Positions 55,525-63,651 of a DNA stretch of 64,000 nucleotides are shown here, one piece after another. The notes beneath the pieces are model-generated. The model was not told the DNA's origin. It did no database searches and saw only the letters and a program-made list of their open reading frames with translations. The DNA lies in the NCBI RefSeq assembly GCF_012849095.1, contig NZ_CP051680.1:5704001-5768000 (forward strand), in the 5' to 3' direction. This DNA is from Cohnella herbarum (GTDB lineage: Bacteria > Bacillota > Bacilli > Paenibacillales > Paenibacillaceae). Positions within the stretch are counted from its first letter, which is position 1, and every line of letters starts with the position of its first letter. Both the position numbers and the translations under genes were made by a program.

Positions 55525-55591
55525 TTGTGGGTGCGGGAAGCTTGCTGCCGCAGGGCATTCGGGGCGATGACCCAAATATAAGCAAATAGGC

Positions 55592-55663
55592 GGAAAAGTA
55601 CAGTTATTTCGCTCCCCTTCTCATTCGGACTGAAACAAACTCATAGAACAACTGTATTTTTCC
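55592..55663. repeat. Imperfect long hairpin
   Basis: GGAAAAGTACAGTT (55592-55605) and AACTGTATTTTTCC (55650-55663) form a 14-bp inverted repeat with one mismatch around a 44-base loop. It has no coding content and could be an interspersed intergenic repeat or a bidirectional attenuator. Confidence 0.55.
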
Positions 55664-55813
55664 ATTTATTTTAGGGATAACGATCTTCGGAAGGGAATAA
55701 ACGGGATAAATCGTTACTGCTTAGGGTGGTATTAAACTGTAAGATTCGGCGATCGTTCGAAGTCGTATGATTTTGCACATCTGAAACTCCGAGAGTAACC
55801 ATGTATCTGAATT

Positions 55814-55833
55814 TAACGGAACGCTGTTCCTTT
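55814..55833. repeat. Small palindromic repeat, copy A
   Basis: AACGGAAC-N3-GTTCCTTT hairpin, left of the IS. It is related to the copies at 57712-57733 and 57763-57784. Apart from this and 55592-55663, nothing is visible in 55525-55885. Confidence 0.6.
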
Positions 55834-55911
55834 ATCTGGATTACTATACCGGTAAGATGGATTAATAAACATTCCTGTAGGGCCTAGGATTTGGACTTAG
55901 ACAAAAACAGG

Positions 55912-55971
55912 AGCGCCTCGTATGATGGGGGTGTCACGGGTCAATGCCCTAAAACCCATCATGGAGGCGCT
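55912..55971 (+). promoter_or_regulatory. Hairpin sequestering the transposase SD
   Basis: AGCGCCTCGTATGATGGG (55912-55929) pairs with CCCATCATGGAGGCGCT (55955-55971), which contains the SD GGAGGC for ATG 55976. In transcripts entering from outside the element the hairpin would block translation, a known way of taming IS transposition. Confidence 0.7.
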
Positions 55972-55975
55972 TAAA

Positions 55976-57253
55976 ATGAAGTCTACTCGAAACGACGCTA
56001 CAAATCAACGTATTGAACGAATTACCAGTCATCATGCAATCGTAGGGATCGATATCGCTAAAGATGTACATGCCGCACAGGTTACGGATTTTCGCGGGCG
56101 GACGCTAACGCCGCGCCACGTTTCCTTTACGAACACAGAAGCCGGATTCCAGAAGCTGCTCCATTGGATGCAGGAGGCGGGGGCCAAACATGGCAAAACT
56201 TCTTTCCTTGTCGGCATGGAGCCTACAGGCCACTACTGGCATAATCTCGCTGACTGGCTGCTAAAGCAAGGCATCGAGGTCGTGCTGGTGAACCCGGTAA
56301 CGACGCATCGCAATAAGGAAAACCGCGACAACAGTCCATCTAAGAACGACCCGAAGGACGCGCTCGTCATCGCCGATGTCGTCAGCCGAGGCTACTACAC
56401 AAACTACGCGCCGCAAGAGCCTGTATTTGACGGAATCAAGGCCGCGATGAGCGCTCGGGAATACTGGGTGGGGCAGTCCATCGCCTTAGGTAATCGCATC
56501 GTGCGTTGGATAGACTTGTACTTTCCTGAGTTCCGAAGCGTATTCCTAGAATGGGACGGTGTCCGGTCGTTAGCAACATTAAAGGCTTTTCCACTGCCTG
56601 TCGATCTACAGCAACTGAATGCTGACGAGGTGATGGAGGGATGGCGAAGCCAGGGGATGCGACGCGTAGCTGGAGCCAGTGGCAAAGCAAAGGCTGTAGA
56701 ACTGCTGAACGCGGCAGCACACAGTGTTGGGAAATCCAATACAAACGATGCCGCGCGGCACGATATCTTTCGCCTTTTGCATGTCTACAAAGAGACGCAA
56801 CTCATACTCGAAGAGATGCAGCGAGAGATAGAGGCGCTCTTGGAGCAGGTGCCCGTTGTGCAGCAACTCCGCAGCTTACACGGTCTAGGCACGATCACCA
56901 TTGCCTCTTTGCTTGGCTGCGCAGGCGGTCTGCATCACTACGCCCATGGAAGGCAACTGCTGCGCCGAGCCGGTCTCAATCTGGCGGAACGAACATCGGG
57001 AAAACACAAGGGCCAGATTAAGCTCTCCAAGCGGGGCGACAGCATGCTGCGCAAGTATTTGTACTTAGGGATGCTGAGCTTAGTGCGGCAGAATTCAGAC
57101 TTCAAACATTGGCACGCCCGTAACCAGCTTAAAGGCATGTCGAAGATGTATTCCATCTTCAAGCTCATTGGAAAGCTCGCACGCATTTTAATTGGCATGA
57201 TTCAACGTGGAGAAATGTATAGCAGCGGATCGCAAGATACGTTGGTCGCGTAG
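55976..57253 (+). CDS. IS110-family transposase
   Basis: A 425-residue recombinase. The N-terminal DEDD (RuvC-like) domain carries Asp26 in GIDIAKD, the Glu in MEPTGHYW and the Asp pair in KNDPKDALVIAD. The C-terminal Tnp_20 domain has SLHGLGTITIASLLGCAGG and the RTSGKHKGQIKLSKRG region, with the serine used in strand transfer. ATG 55976 follows the SD GGAGGC, held in a hairpin; an in-frame ATG at 55922 lies inside the hairpin. No frameshift or stop, so the protein should be active. Confidence 0.93.
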   Translation: MKSTRNDATNQRIERITSHHAIVGIDIAKDVHAAQVTDFRGRTLTPRHVSFTNTEAGFQKLLHWMQEAGAKHGKTSFLVGMEPTGHYWHNLADWLLKQGIEVVLVNPVTTHRNKENRDNSPSKNDPKDALVIADVVSRGYYTNYAPQEPVFDGIKAAMSAREYWVGQSIALGNRIVRWIDLYFPEFRSVFLEWDGVRSLATLKAFPLPVDLQQLNADEVMEGWRSQGMRRVAGASGKAKAVELLNAAAHSVGKSNTNDAARHDIFRLLHVYKETQLILEEMQREIEALLEQVPVVQQLRSLHGLGTITIASLLGCAGGLHHYAHGRQLLRRAGLNLAERTSGKHKGQIKLSKRGDSMLRKYLYLGMLSLVRQNSDFKHWHARNQLKGMSKMYSIFKLIGKLARILIGMIQRGEMYSSGSQDTLVA

Positions 57254-57590
57254 TCACAAGCAACACCCAGCACACCGAACAACTTACGAATACTGACCCA
57301 TTCGTGGGACTTCAATGACAAAGAACGCACAGAGAACCGAGTATCAGTTCCGTCAGGGCAATTGACCCGTCTTCTAAACGTAATCGGTCTCCACGCCTTG
57401 GACAGGTACAACGAAGGAATGTAAGGGCAAAGACCCGTTGAGTCATGGGAGGGTGAACCTCCAAGGGGACAAGTGGAGCGTGCAGCAGAGCGTTAATGCG
57501 AAGTGCGATATAACGCGACTTCTGTTCCCGCATCCCCGAACGTGTCATCGACGGCCGTCAGCCCTACGCCCCTATCGACCCACCTGACAT
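57254..57590 (+). ncRNA. Candidate bridge-RNA region of the IS110-family element
   Basis: A 337-base noncoding 3' segment inside the IS. In IS1111-group elements the guide (bridge) RNA is encoded on this side. Several GC hairpins are visible: GGGcaattgaCCC near 57355, GGGcaaagaCCC near 57425 and GGAGGgtgaaCCTCC at 57448-57462. No protein-coding content. The exact RNA ends and guide loops cannot be set by eye. Confidence 0.5.
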
Positions 57591-57652
57591 CTAAGTCATT
57601 GAAATCCTGCGAATGAGTGAGCATTCGTGAGAAAAACCCTTAAATACGAGGG

Positions 57653-57784
57653 ACGGATCTGAGATCCGTTAAATCTTATGAAATCGCGATAATGTCGAGT
57701 TTTTTGTAAGAATAAAGGAACTGATTTCCGTTATGATGTGAAAATTTATACTGACAAGTGCGATAACGGAACTGGGTTCCGTTA
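57653..57784. repeat. Cluster of small palindromic repeats right of the IS
   Basis: Three hairpins: ACGGATCT-GAGATCCGT (57653-57669), ATAAAGGAActgaTTCCGTTAT (57712-57733, wobble) and TAACGGAACtgGGTTCCGTTA (57764-57784). The last two share the core GGAAC-N-GTTCC with 55814-55833. Nothing else is visible in 57609-57828. Confidence 0.6.
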
Positions 57785-57828
57785 ACGGATATAGACTTCG
57801 TACCGCAAGACCGCCTTACTCGTCGATC

Positions 57829-58797
57829 CTACGGGATGAGCACGATTTTTCCCGCATGGGCACGGCTTTCCAGCAAAGCATGAGCGGCTGCGCCTTCTGC
57901 AAGCGCGAACCGCTTCGGCGTCTCCAACCGCAGCTCGCCGCGGCGTATCGCTTCGAAGAGCGCGTTCGAACGCTCGATTCGGTTCTCTCGGGTCGTCACA
58001 TGATTCCATAGATCGCCGCCGGTCAACGTTTTCGAGGTGTCCATCAGCATGCGAGGGTCGATCGGCGGAGGATCGCCTCCGGCCATGCCGTAGAAGACGA
58101 CGGCGCCTCGAATCCGCGTAGCGGCGAAGCTATCGAGGAGCGTCGAACCGACGGAGTCGTAAGCGACCCGCACGCCTTGTCCGTTCGATGACCAGCGAAT
58201 CGTTTCCTGTACCCAATCGTTGCCGTAGAGCAGCACTTCGTCCGCTCCGGCTCGCAGAGCTGCTTCCCTTTTGGAGGAAGATGAGGTTATTCCGAGTACT
58301 CGCGCGCCTTGGTTCTTGCACAATTGAGTCAGCAGTTGTCCGACTCCTCCCGCGGCGGCATGGATGAGCACTTCGTCACCTTGGCCGACTGGATAGCTGT
58401 CATGCGCCAGATAGTGCGCCGTTAAGCCTTGCAACAATAGCGCCGCGGCTTGCTCGAAGCTAATGTCTTCCGGCAGAGGGATAATCTTATCGGCTGGAAC
58501 GGACACTAGCTCGGCATTGGCGAACGGCGCGTCCGCGAAGGCGACTCGATCGCCGACCTGGATACCCGCGGCGTCCGGGGATACCCATTCAACGACGCCC
58601 GAGCCTTCATATCCCGCGATGTAGGGGGGATCGCCGACAAGGTGATAATTTCCCCGTCTACGATATACGTCCGCGAAGTTCAACCCGATGGCCTTCGTCC
58701 GAACCCGGACGGTACCCGCTAGCTCGGCAGGATCGGGAATGTCCGCGTAACGAAGAACATCCGGTTCTCCGAAATGCTCGAACAGGAGTGCTTTCAC
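57829..58797 (-). CDS. Quinone oxidoreductase / zinc-free MDR dehydrogenase
   Basis: A 322-residue NADPH:quinone-reductase-like protein: MKALLFEHFGEPDVLRYADI start, AIGLNFADVYRRRGNY, GYEGSGVVEWV, and the Rossmann loop IHAAAGGVGQLLTQLCKNQGA. No zinc ligands. It is a different branch from the MDR at 1461-2402. SD GGAGG lies upstream of ATG 58797. Single-gene unit; physiological substrate unknown. Confidence 0.9.
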   Translation of the reverse strand: MKALLFEHFGEPDVLRYADIPDPAELAGTVRVRTKAIGLNFADVYRRRGNYHLVGDPPYIAGYEGSGVVEWVSPDAAGIQVGDRVAFADAPFANAELVSVPADKIIPLPEDISFEQAAALLLQGLTAHYLAHDSYPVGQGDEVLIHAAAGGVGQLLTQLCKNQGARVLGITSSSSKREAALRAGADEVLLYGNDWVQETIRWSSNGQGVRVAYDSVGSTLLDSFAATRIRGAVVFYGMAGGDPPPIDPRMLMDTSKTLTGGDLWNHVTTRENRIERSNALFEAIRRGELRLETPKRFALAEGAAAHALLESRAHAGKIVLIP

Positions 58798-58961
58798 CTT
58801 ATTTCCTCCATTCTGCAGGGGGTAGCCTCTGAACTTCTAAATCTCTAAGTATTCAAGCCTCTAAAGAAGATCGACGAGATCTCCTAACATAGATCATTCG
58901 ACGGCAAACGAAGTATTCCCATGCTATCATAGCGATATACCGTTTGGAAGAGGAGTTAATA

Positions 58962-59822
58962 ATGAACCGTTACGTATTCGGAATGCTTGTCGTACTTGCC
59001 ACATCTTTGATGGGATCTTCTTTCGCGATCGGCAAGATCGGATTATCCCATGTCTCGCCGCTGCTGCTCGTAGGGATTAGATTTACTCTGGCTGGGATAA
59101 TCATGTCATTATGGATCGGGAAGAAACGTCTACCTGCATCGAAGCAAGATTGGATGAAATTATTGCTGATAGGGTTATTCCAAACGACGATCGTCATGGG
59201 ATGCATTTTCCTGAGCATGCGAACGATTTCGTCAGGAGAAACCTCCATACTGACTTTCGTTAATCCGTTGCTGGTTGTCATTCTGGGTACCGCATTTCTA
59301 GGCTTAAAGTATCGATGGTCACAGTGGATCGGAGTTTTCGTCGGTTTCGCGGGCGTATTCGTCACGCTTGGATTCCATTTGCAATTATCGACGGGCACCT
59401 TGTTGGGTTTGGGGTCCGCGCTTTCTTGGGCAATTGCGACCTTAATGGTCAAAAAGTGGGGAGCCCGGTTCAATCATTGGGTGCTTACGGCTTATCAAAT
59501 GTTGTTCGGCGGTTTGCTTCTATTATTGTTGAGCGTGATTGCGGAGTCGCCACGGTTAGAGCTGAACGCAACCTCTATCGGCGTTATCCTGTATCTTGCG
59601 ATTCTAGGCTCCATCGTACAGTTCGCTACATGGTACTATCTGCTTAGCCGAGGCGATCCGGGTAAAACTAGCGCTTTTCTGTTCTTAGCCCCGTTCTTTG
59701 GGGTGCTTTCAGGATGGCTTATTCTCGAGGAGGTCATCCATAGCTATGTTTACGTGGGAGGGCTCTGTATTTTCGTCGGAATATTCTTAGTTAATTGGAC
59801 GCCTGGCAATGGTAATCGCTAG
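58962..59822 (+). CDS. EamA-family (DMT) transporter
   Basis: A 286-residue protein with about ten membrane helices in two EamA repeats (MNRYVFGMLVVLATSLMGSSFAIGKIGL...; LLGLGSALSWAIATLMVKKWG...). The second repeat contains the conserved P-F/L-F/G-x-L-x-G segment (APFFGVLSGWLILEEV). ATG 58962 follows GAGGAG; a TTG at 58944 is less likely. It probably exports a small metabolite such as an amino acid or nucleoside. Confidence 0.9.
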   Translation: MNRYVFGMLVVLATSLMGSSFAIGKIGLSHVSPLLLVGIRFTLAGIIMSLWIGKKRLPASKQDWMKLLLIGLFQTTIVMGCIFLSMRTISSGETSILTFVNPLLVVILGTAFLGLKYRWSQWIGVFVGFAGVFVTLGFHLQLSTGTLLGLGSALSWAIATLMVKKWGARFNHWVLTAYQMLFGGLLLLLLSVIAESPRLELNATSIGVILYLAILGSIVQFATWYYLLSRGDPGKTSAFLFLAPFFGVLSGWLILEEVIHSYVYVGGLCIFVGIFLVNWTPGNGNR

Positions 59823-59900
59823 TTTCAAATTCCATATTGTTAAATTCCGATAGGTATAGTAAAGTATAGGAAAATAAGGTAGGGAAACGGAGTGGTTAAA

Positions 59901-60557
59901 ATGAGCAAGCAGTTGCTGGTCATCGTCGGAGCGGGACCCGGAGTGAGCGCGGCGGTCGCGCGAAAATTCGGATCCGAAGGATTTCGGATTGCCCTTATCG
60001 CGCGCAATCAAGCTTCGTTGGATGCGTTATCGAAAGAACTGAGGGATCGGGATATCGATACGTATAGCGTCACGGCGGATGCATCGAAGACGGAATCGAT
60101 CCAGGAAGCTTTCAAGGATATCCGCGAGCAATACGGCGTACCGGATGCGTTGCTCTATAATGCGGCCGCCATCTCTGCCTCTAAGGTGACCCAATTGGAT
60201 GAGCAACGGTTGATCGACGATTTCAAAGTGAGCGTCGTCGGAGCGTTGACGAGCGTTAAGCAGGTCGCGGCGGATTTCGCGGAACGGAAGGAAGGGACGA
60301 TTCTCATCACGGGCGGGGGCCTTGCGCTTCATCCGAATCCGGATTATGCTTCGTTGTCGATAGGCAAAGCAGGGGTTCGTTCCCTTGCGTATTCTTTAGC
60401 CCAAGAGCTGAAGCCGCATAACGTCTACGTAGGTACGGTCACGATCGGGGGCTACGTGTCCAAGGGCACTTTCTTCGACCCGGATCGAATCGCCGAGGAA
60501 TATTGGAATTTGTACCTCAAACGCGATGAAGTAGAGTTCGTATTCGCCGAATCTTGA
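59901..60557 (+). CDS. Short-chain dehydrogenase/reductase with altered active site
   Basis: A 218-residue SDR-fold protein: nucleotide loop VGAGPGVSAAVARKFG, the NAAA motif (LYNAAAIS) and a Rossmann fold. In place of catalytic YxxxK it has LSIGK (PDYASLSIGKAG), with the only nearby Tyr seven residues before the Lys, so classical dehydrogenase chemistry is doubtful. The catalytic Ser is replaced by Gly/Gly in ILITGGGLAL. ATG 59901 follows GGAGTGG; GTG 59892 overlaps it. Confidence 0.85.
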   Translation: MSKQLLVIVGAGPGVSAAVARKFGSEGFRIALIARNQASLDALSKELRDRDIDTYSVTADASKTESIQEAFKDIREQYGVPDALLYNAAAISASKVTQLDEQRLIDDFKVSVVGALTSVKQVAADFAERKEGTILITGGGLALHPNPDYASLSIGKAGVRSLAYSLAQELKPHNVYVGTVTIGGYVSKGTFFDPDRIAEEYWNLYLKRDEVEFVFAES

Positions 60558-60581
60558 TGGTAGTCACATAGCCAGATAACA

Positions 60582-60620
60582 AAAGCAACGGCGAGAACGA
60601 TCGCCGTTGCTTTATTTTTT
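60582..60620. terminator. Terminator between convergent SDR and TerC genes
   Basis: AAGCAACGGCGA pairs perfectly with TCGCCGTTGCTT, with T-rich tracts on both strands. Confidence 0.88.
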
Positions 60621-60661
60621 GCCCGGAAAGGGCAGGTTATTCGAATGATTATTTTACTCGG

Positions 60662-61444
60662 TTAAGCGACTTTGGATGGTTCCCTATCCTTACTCTTATT
60701 ACCGGATAAGAACCAACCGCTTAAGGCAATAATCAGAAGCACGGCGTAGAAAATCAGTTTCCAAGTCGTCGATTCCGCGAAATCGTGAGGGATCACGTGA
60801 AGGGAAGGATGTGCCAACGTATGGACGGCCAATTTGACTCCCACCCATCCGACGATTACGAAAGCGGCAATTTCCAACGAAGGTCTGCTTTCCAGCAGCT
60901 TCACGAACATATTCGCGGCGAATCGCATGATGAGAAGGCCTATAAACCCTCCTAAGAAGATCACGATGAAGTGTCCGCCGTCCATCCCGCCAATATTAGG
61001 TAAGGTCGTTGTCGGCAGCGCAACGGCGAGAGCTACTGCGGCTAGAATGGAGTCGATGGCAAAAGCGATATCCGCGATTTCCACCTTGATAACCGTCATC
61101 CAGAATCCGCTCTTTTTCTTTTCCGATTTCGGGTCCGCGGATTGTTCGCCTTTCTTCACGAGAACCTTTCGGAAAATGTGGTTTAGGGCAATAAACAGTA
61201 GGTATAAGGCTCCGATTGCTTGTACCTGCCATACGTCCACTAAGAACGAGATCACGAACAACGAAGCGAAGCGGAACAAGAACGCACCCGCCAAACCGTA
61301 GAATAAAGCTTTCTTTCGTTCTTTCTCCGGTAAATGTTTGACCATAATGGCAAGCACAAGAGCGTTATCGGCAGCCAACAACCCCTCGAGCGCGATTAGT
61401 ACAAGCAGTACCCAACCATACTCCAACAGTAAACCGAAATCCAT
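60662..61444 (-). CDS. TerC-family metal exporter (YkoY-like)
   Basis: A 260-residue membrane protein with seven or more helices. The acidic metal-binding motifs of TerC are intact: EGLLAADNALVLA in helix 1-2 and VEIADIAFAIDSILAA in the second half. Its sequence style and a yybP-ykoY riboswitch just upstream identify it with Mn2+-exporting YkoY/MeeY-type proteins that help load secreted metalloenzymes and relieve manganese excess. It starts MDFGLLLEYGWVLLV at ATG 61444. Confidence 0.92.
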   Translation of the reverse strand: MDFGLLLEYGWVLLVLIALEGLLAADNALVLAIMVKHLPEKERKKALFYGLAGAFLFRFASLFVISFLVDVWQVQAIGALYLLFIALNHIFRKVLVKKGEQSADPKSEKKKSGFWMTVIKVEIADIAFAIDSILAAVALAVALPTTTLPNIGGMDGGHFIVIFLGGFIGLLIMRFAANMFVKLLESRPSLEIAAFVIVGWVGVKLAVHTLAHPSLHVIPHDFAESTTWKLIFYAVLLIIALSGWFLSGNKSKDREPSKVA

Positions 61445-61502
61445 AAGCCATCCCCCTGGACTGAAATATTGACTTTATTGCCTAGTGTTTCCCAAAATGC
61501 GC

Positions 61503-61625
61503 AAAAGACCTTCAACCATGAGGACAAAGGTCTCGCTGATAACGCCGTATCGGTAATACGGAGTATAAAGCCGGGCCCTTTGCGGGTTCTCGCGACGGCT
61601 TTATGTTGCAGCTACTCCCTTTGGA
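61503..61625 (-). promoter_or_regulatory. yybP-ykoY manganese riboswitch with terminator platform
   Basis: The minus-strand leader of terC contains the conserved parts of this Mn2+ riboswitch: AAAGGGAGTAGC (61625 down), a GC helix arm (AAAGCCG...CGGCTTT), a second helix (CCGTATTACCGATACGG), and the closing TTATCAGCGAGACCTTTG (about 61541-61524). The 3' strand AGACCTT (61533 down) can instead pair with AAGGTCTTTT (to 61503) as a terminator. Binding of Mn2+ should keep AGACCTT in the aptamer and allow read-through into terC. Confidence 0.88.
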
Positions 61626-61715
61626 GTTGGGGATTTCTATGCGGTTAGTGGAAAAGCATCTCAGGGAATAAATACGTTGCGAGGATATGTTGGTTTCAAG
61701 AGATCGACACGCGCT

Positions 61716-61754
61716 TAAAAATAAAACCCGCCCTAGGTTGAGCCAGAGGCGGGC
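61716..61754 (-). terminator. Terminator of the FMN-reductase gene
   Basis: Minus strand GCCCGCCTCTGG...CCTAGGGCGGGTTTTATTTTT. It isolates the reductase from the riboswitch leader. Confidence 0.82.
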
Positions 61755-61774
61755 ATTGCGATATGAATGCTAGG

Positions 61775-62332
61775 TTAGCTTCTTAAAGACTTCAACGCGC
61801 CGCTCCATGCAAGGACCTGGCCGAGCATATTGTTGACCGAAGCTTCCTGCTTGGGGCCGGGCTTAAACGTGCTGTAATTCTCGAAGTCATTGAACAACGA
61901 CAGCAACACTTGCGCTTGCACGTCGGCTAGCTTCAATTCTCCGGCGATCTGGCGCAGATGCTCCACCGCGCGGGTTCCTCCAGCGCTGCCGTAGCTTACA
62001 AAACCGACGGCTTTGTCGTTCCATTCGTGGTAGAGGTAGTCAATGGCATTCTTAAGCGCCGCCGAAGTAGAGTGATTGTATTCTGGGGTTACGAACACGT
62101 AACCGTCGAAGCTTTTGATTTTCGCGGACCAAACCCGAGAGTGCTCGTGCTTGTAGTTGCCCATAACCGGTGGAATCGGCTCGTCGTATAAAGGCAAATT
62201 GTAATCCGCGATATCTACGATCTCGAACTCCGCGTCGCTTCGTTTGGCGGCAATCTCGTACACCCAACGCGCAACTTCTTCGGCTTTGCGACCCGGACGG
62301 GTGCTGCCGATAATAATGCCGATTCTAGTCAT
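61775..62332 (-). CDS. NADPH-dependent FMN reductase
   Basis: A 185-residue flavodoxin-fold reductase: MTRIGIIIGSTRPGRKAEEVARWV (phosphate loop GSTRPGR), FVTPEYNHSTSAALKNAIDYL and FVSYGSAGGTRAVEHLRQI, which bind FMN. ATG 62332 follows GGGAGGA; the frame is open a further 60 bases upstream without an SD. Cytosolic quinone, azo or chromate reduction is typical of the family. Confidence 0.92.
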   Translation of the reverse strand: MTRIGIIIGSTRPGRKAEEVARWVYEIAAKRSDAEFEIVDIADYNLPLYDEPIPPVMGNYKHEHSRVWSAKIKSFDGYVFVTPEYNHSTSAALKNAIDYLYHEWNDKAVGFVSYGSAGGTRAVEHLRQIAGELKLADVQAQVLLSLFNDFENYSTFKPGPKQEASVNNMLGQVLAWSGALKSLRS

Positions 62333-62705
62333 GAATATTCCTCCCATGGATGGTCGGGGCGATTGACCCTCTAGTACATCGTAGCCGAGCATGGAAAATA
62401 GTTCAAGGGAGGTCGAGGCTGAGTTTAGGATCGTTTTTGTGATCTGGTAAAAGGTCGAATTGTGATATATTTACAGTACCAGCTTGGAGGGATTCGAAGG
62501 GAATTTGTTGATAACGATATGTGCACTTTGCTCAGGTAACTTCAAAACGGAACAGAGCCTCGAGGGTAAAGTGCGGCTTCACTTTGAAGGAAAAATTCTC
62601 CGATAGATACGTTTAAAAAGAATTAAATTGCCTTTATGCTTGTCATCACGTCTGGAATCTACTATTCTTAATCTATATCTTAACTTAGAAGCGGGTGGGT
62701 AACGG
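62333..62705 (+). promoter_or_regulatory. Intergenic region with RpiR-gene promoter
   Basis: A 373-bp gap. The only supported element is a promoter before the RpiR gene, -35 TTGTCA (62640-62645), 17 bp, -10 TATTCT (62663-62668). I see no RNA gene or coding sequence in the rest. Confidence 0.55.
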
Positions 62706-63575
62706 TTGGCTAGAGTCGGTCCTAAGCTTAATCAATCGAATACATTGCTGATGATATCAAGCGTGTATTCTTCTTTATCGAAAGCCGAAAAGAAGGTAGC
62801 TGACGCGGTCCTGAGCAATCCGGAGGAAGCGGTTCTAGCTACGGTAACGGATTTAGCCGAACAGGCGGGAGTGGGCGAAACTTCGGTCATTCGGTTCTGT
62901 CGTACGCTCGGATTTCGAGGCTATCACGAATTCAAACTATCCGTCGCGCAAAATTTGGTAGATCGTCCGTCTTCGTTGTCGGATGCGGTCATCGATCAAG
63001 CGGATGACATGATGACCGTTGCTCGCAAGGTGTCGATGTACCACGAAACGATGCTGAAGAACACGATCGAGTTGCTCGGCGAGGATAGCTTGGGGCTTGC
63101 GGTCGACTTGATGTTGGCGGCCAATAAAATCTACGTATACGGGGTAGGTTCTTCGGGGATTACGGCGCTTGATCTTCATTATCGACTTATGCGGACCGGG
63201 TTTAACGTAGAAGCTCATCGGGACTCGCACATCATCGCCATGTCGGCTTCGCTATTGAAGAAGGGCGATCTCGTCTTTGTCATCTCTACGTCCGGGAGTA
63301 CGCGCGACTTGGTAGATCCCGTGAAAGAGGCTAAGGAGAACGGCGCATCCGTCATCTGTATGACGAGCCACTATCGTTCCCCGATCGTCGCTTATGCCGA
63401 TCTGGTTCTGCTGGTTCCTTCTCGTGAAATGCCTACGGAAGGCGGTGCTCTGTCGACGAAGTTCATGCAGATTCATATGCTGAGCATTCTGACGACGATC
63501 TTGTCTTTGAAGATGGAGGGTGCGGGCCAAGCTTTGGAGAAAACTGCCCGTTCCGTTGCGGATAAGCTATATTGA
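62706..63575 (+). CDS. RpiR/MurR-family regulator with SIS domain
   Basis: A 289-residue regulator. The N-terminal HTH_6 (LSKAEKKVADAVLSNPEEAV, VTDLAEQAGVGETSVIRFCRTLGFRGY) precedes a sugar-phosphate-binding SIS domain (about 105-260; GVGSSGITALDLHYRL, ISTSGSTRDLVDPVKEAK). Such proteins respond to amino-sugar or sugar phosphates. Start is TTG 62706. A ROK kinase gene follows 76 bp later, a fitting target that would make the phosphorylated ligand. Confidence 0.92.
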   Translation: MARVGPKLNQSNTLLMISSVYSSLSKAEKKVADAVLSNPEEAVLATVTDLAEQAGVGETSVIRFCRTLGFRGYHEFKLSVAQNLVDRPSSLSDAVIDQADDMMTVARKVSMYHETMLKNTIELLGEDSLGLAVDLMLAANKIYVYGVGSSGITALDLHYRLMRTGFNVEAHRDSHIIAMSASLLKKGDLVFVISTSGSTRDLVDPVKEAKENGASVICMTSHYRSPIVAYADLVLLVPSREMPTEGGALSTKFMQIHMLSILTTILSLKMEGAGQALEKTARSVADKLY

Positions 63576-63651
63576 TCGGAAGAAATGCGAGCGCGGGAAT
63601 CGTGCTTGAACAACCTAGATCGCATCTGCCTACAATGGAAGGTGAATAAGA

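Larger units (their letters stand above)
55886..57608 (+). mobile_element. IS110-family insertion sequence, IS1111-like group
   Basis: A DEDD transposase gene with noncoding flanks. Subterminal inverted repeats AGGATTTGGACTTAG (55886-55900) and, inverted, CTAAGTCATTGAAATCCT (57591-57608) are present; such subterminal repeats define the IS1111 group. True ends should lie a few bases outside, and target duplications are not expected. The element appears intact and sits among small palindromic repeats between the aldo/keto reductase and a quinone oxidoreductase gene. Confidence 0.75.

Noticed and set aside
55922..55975. Upstream ATG 55922 as transposase start
   Set aside because: It lies inside the SD-masking hairpin and has no ribosome-binding site; ATG 55976 follows GGAGGC.
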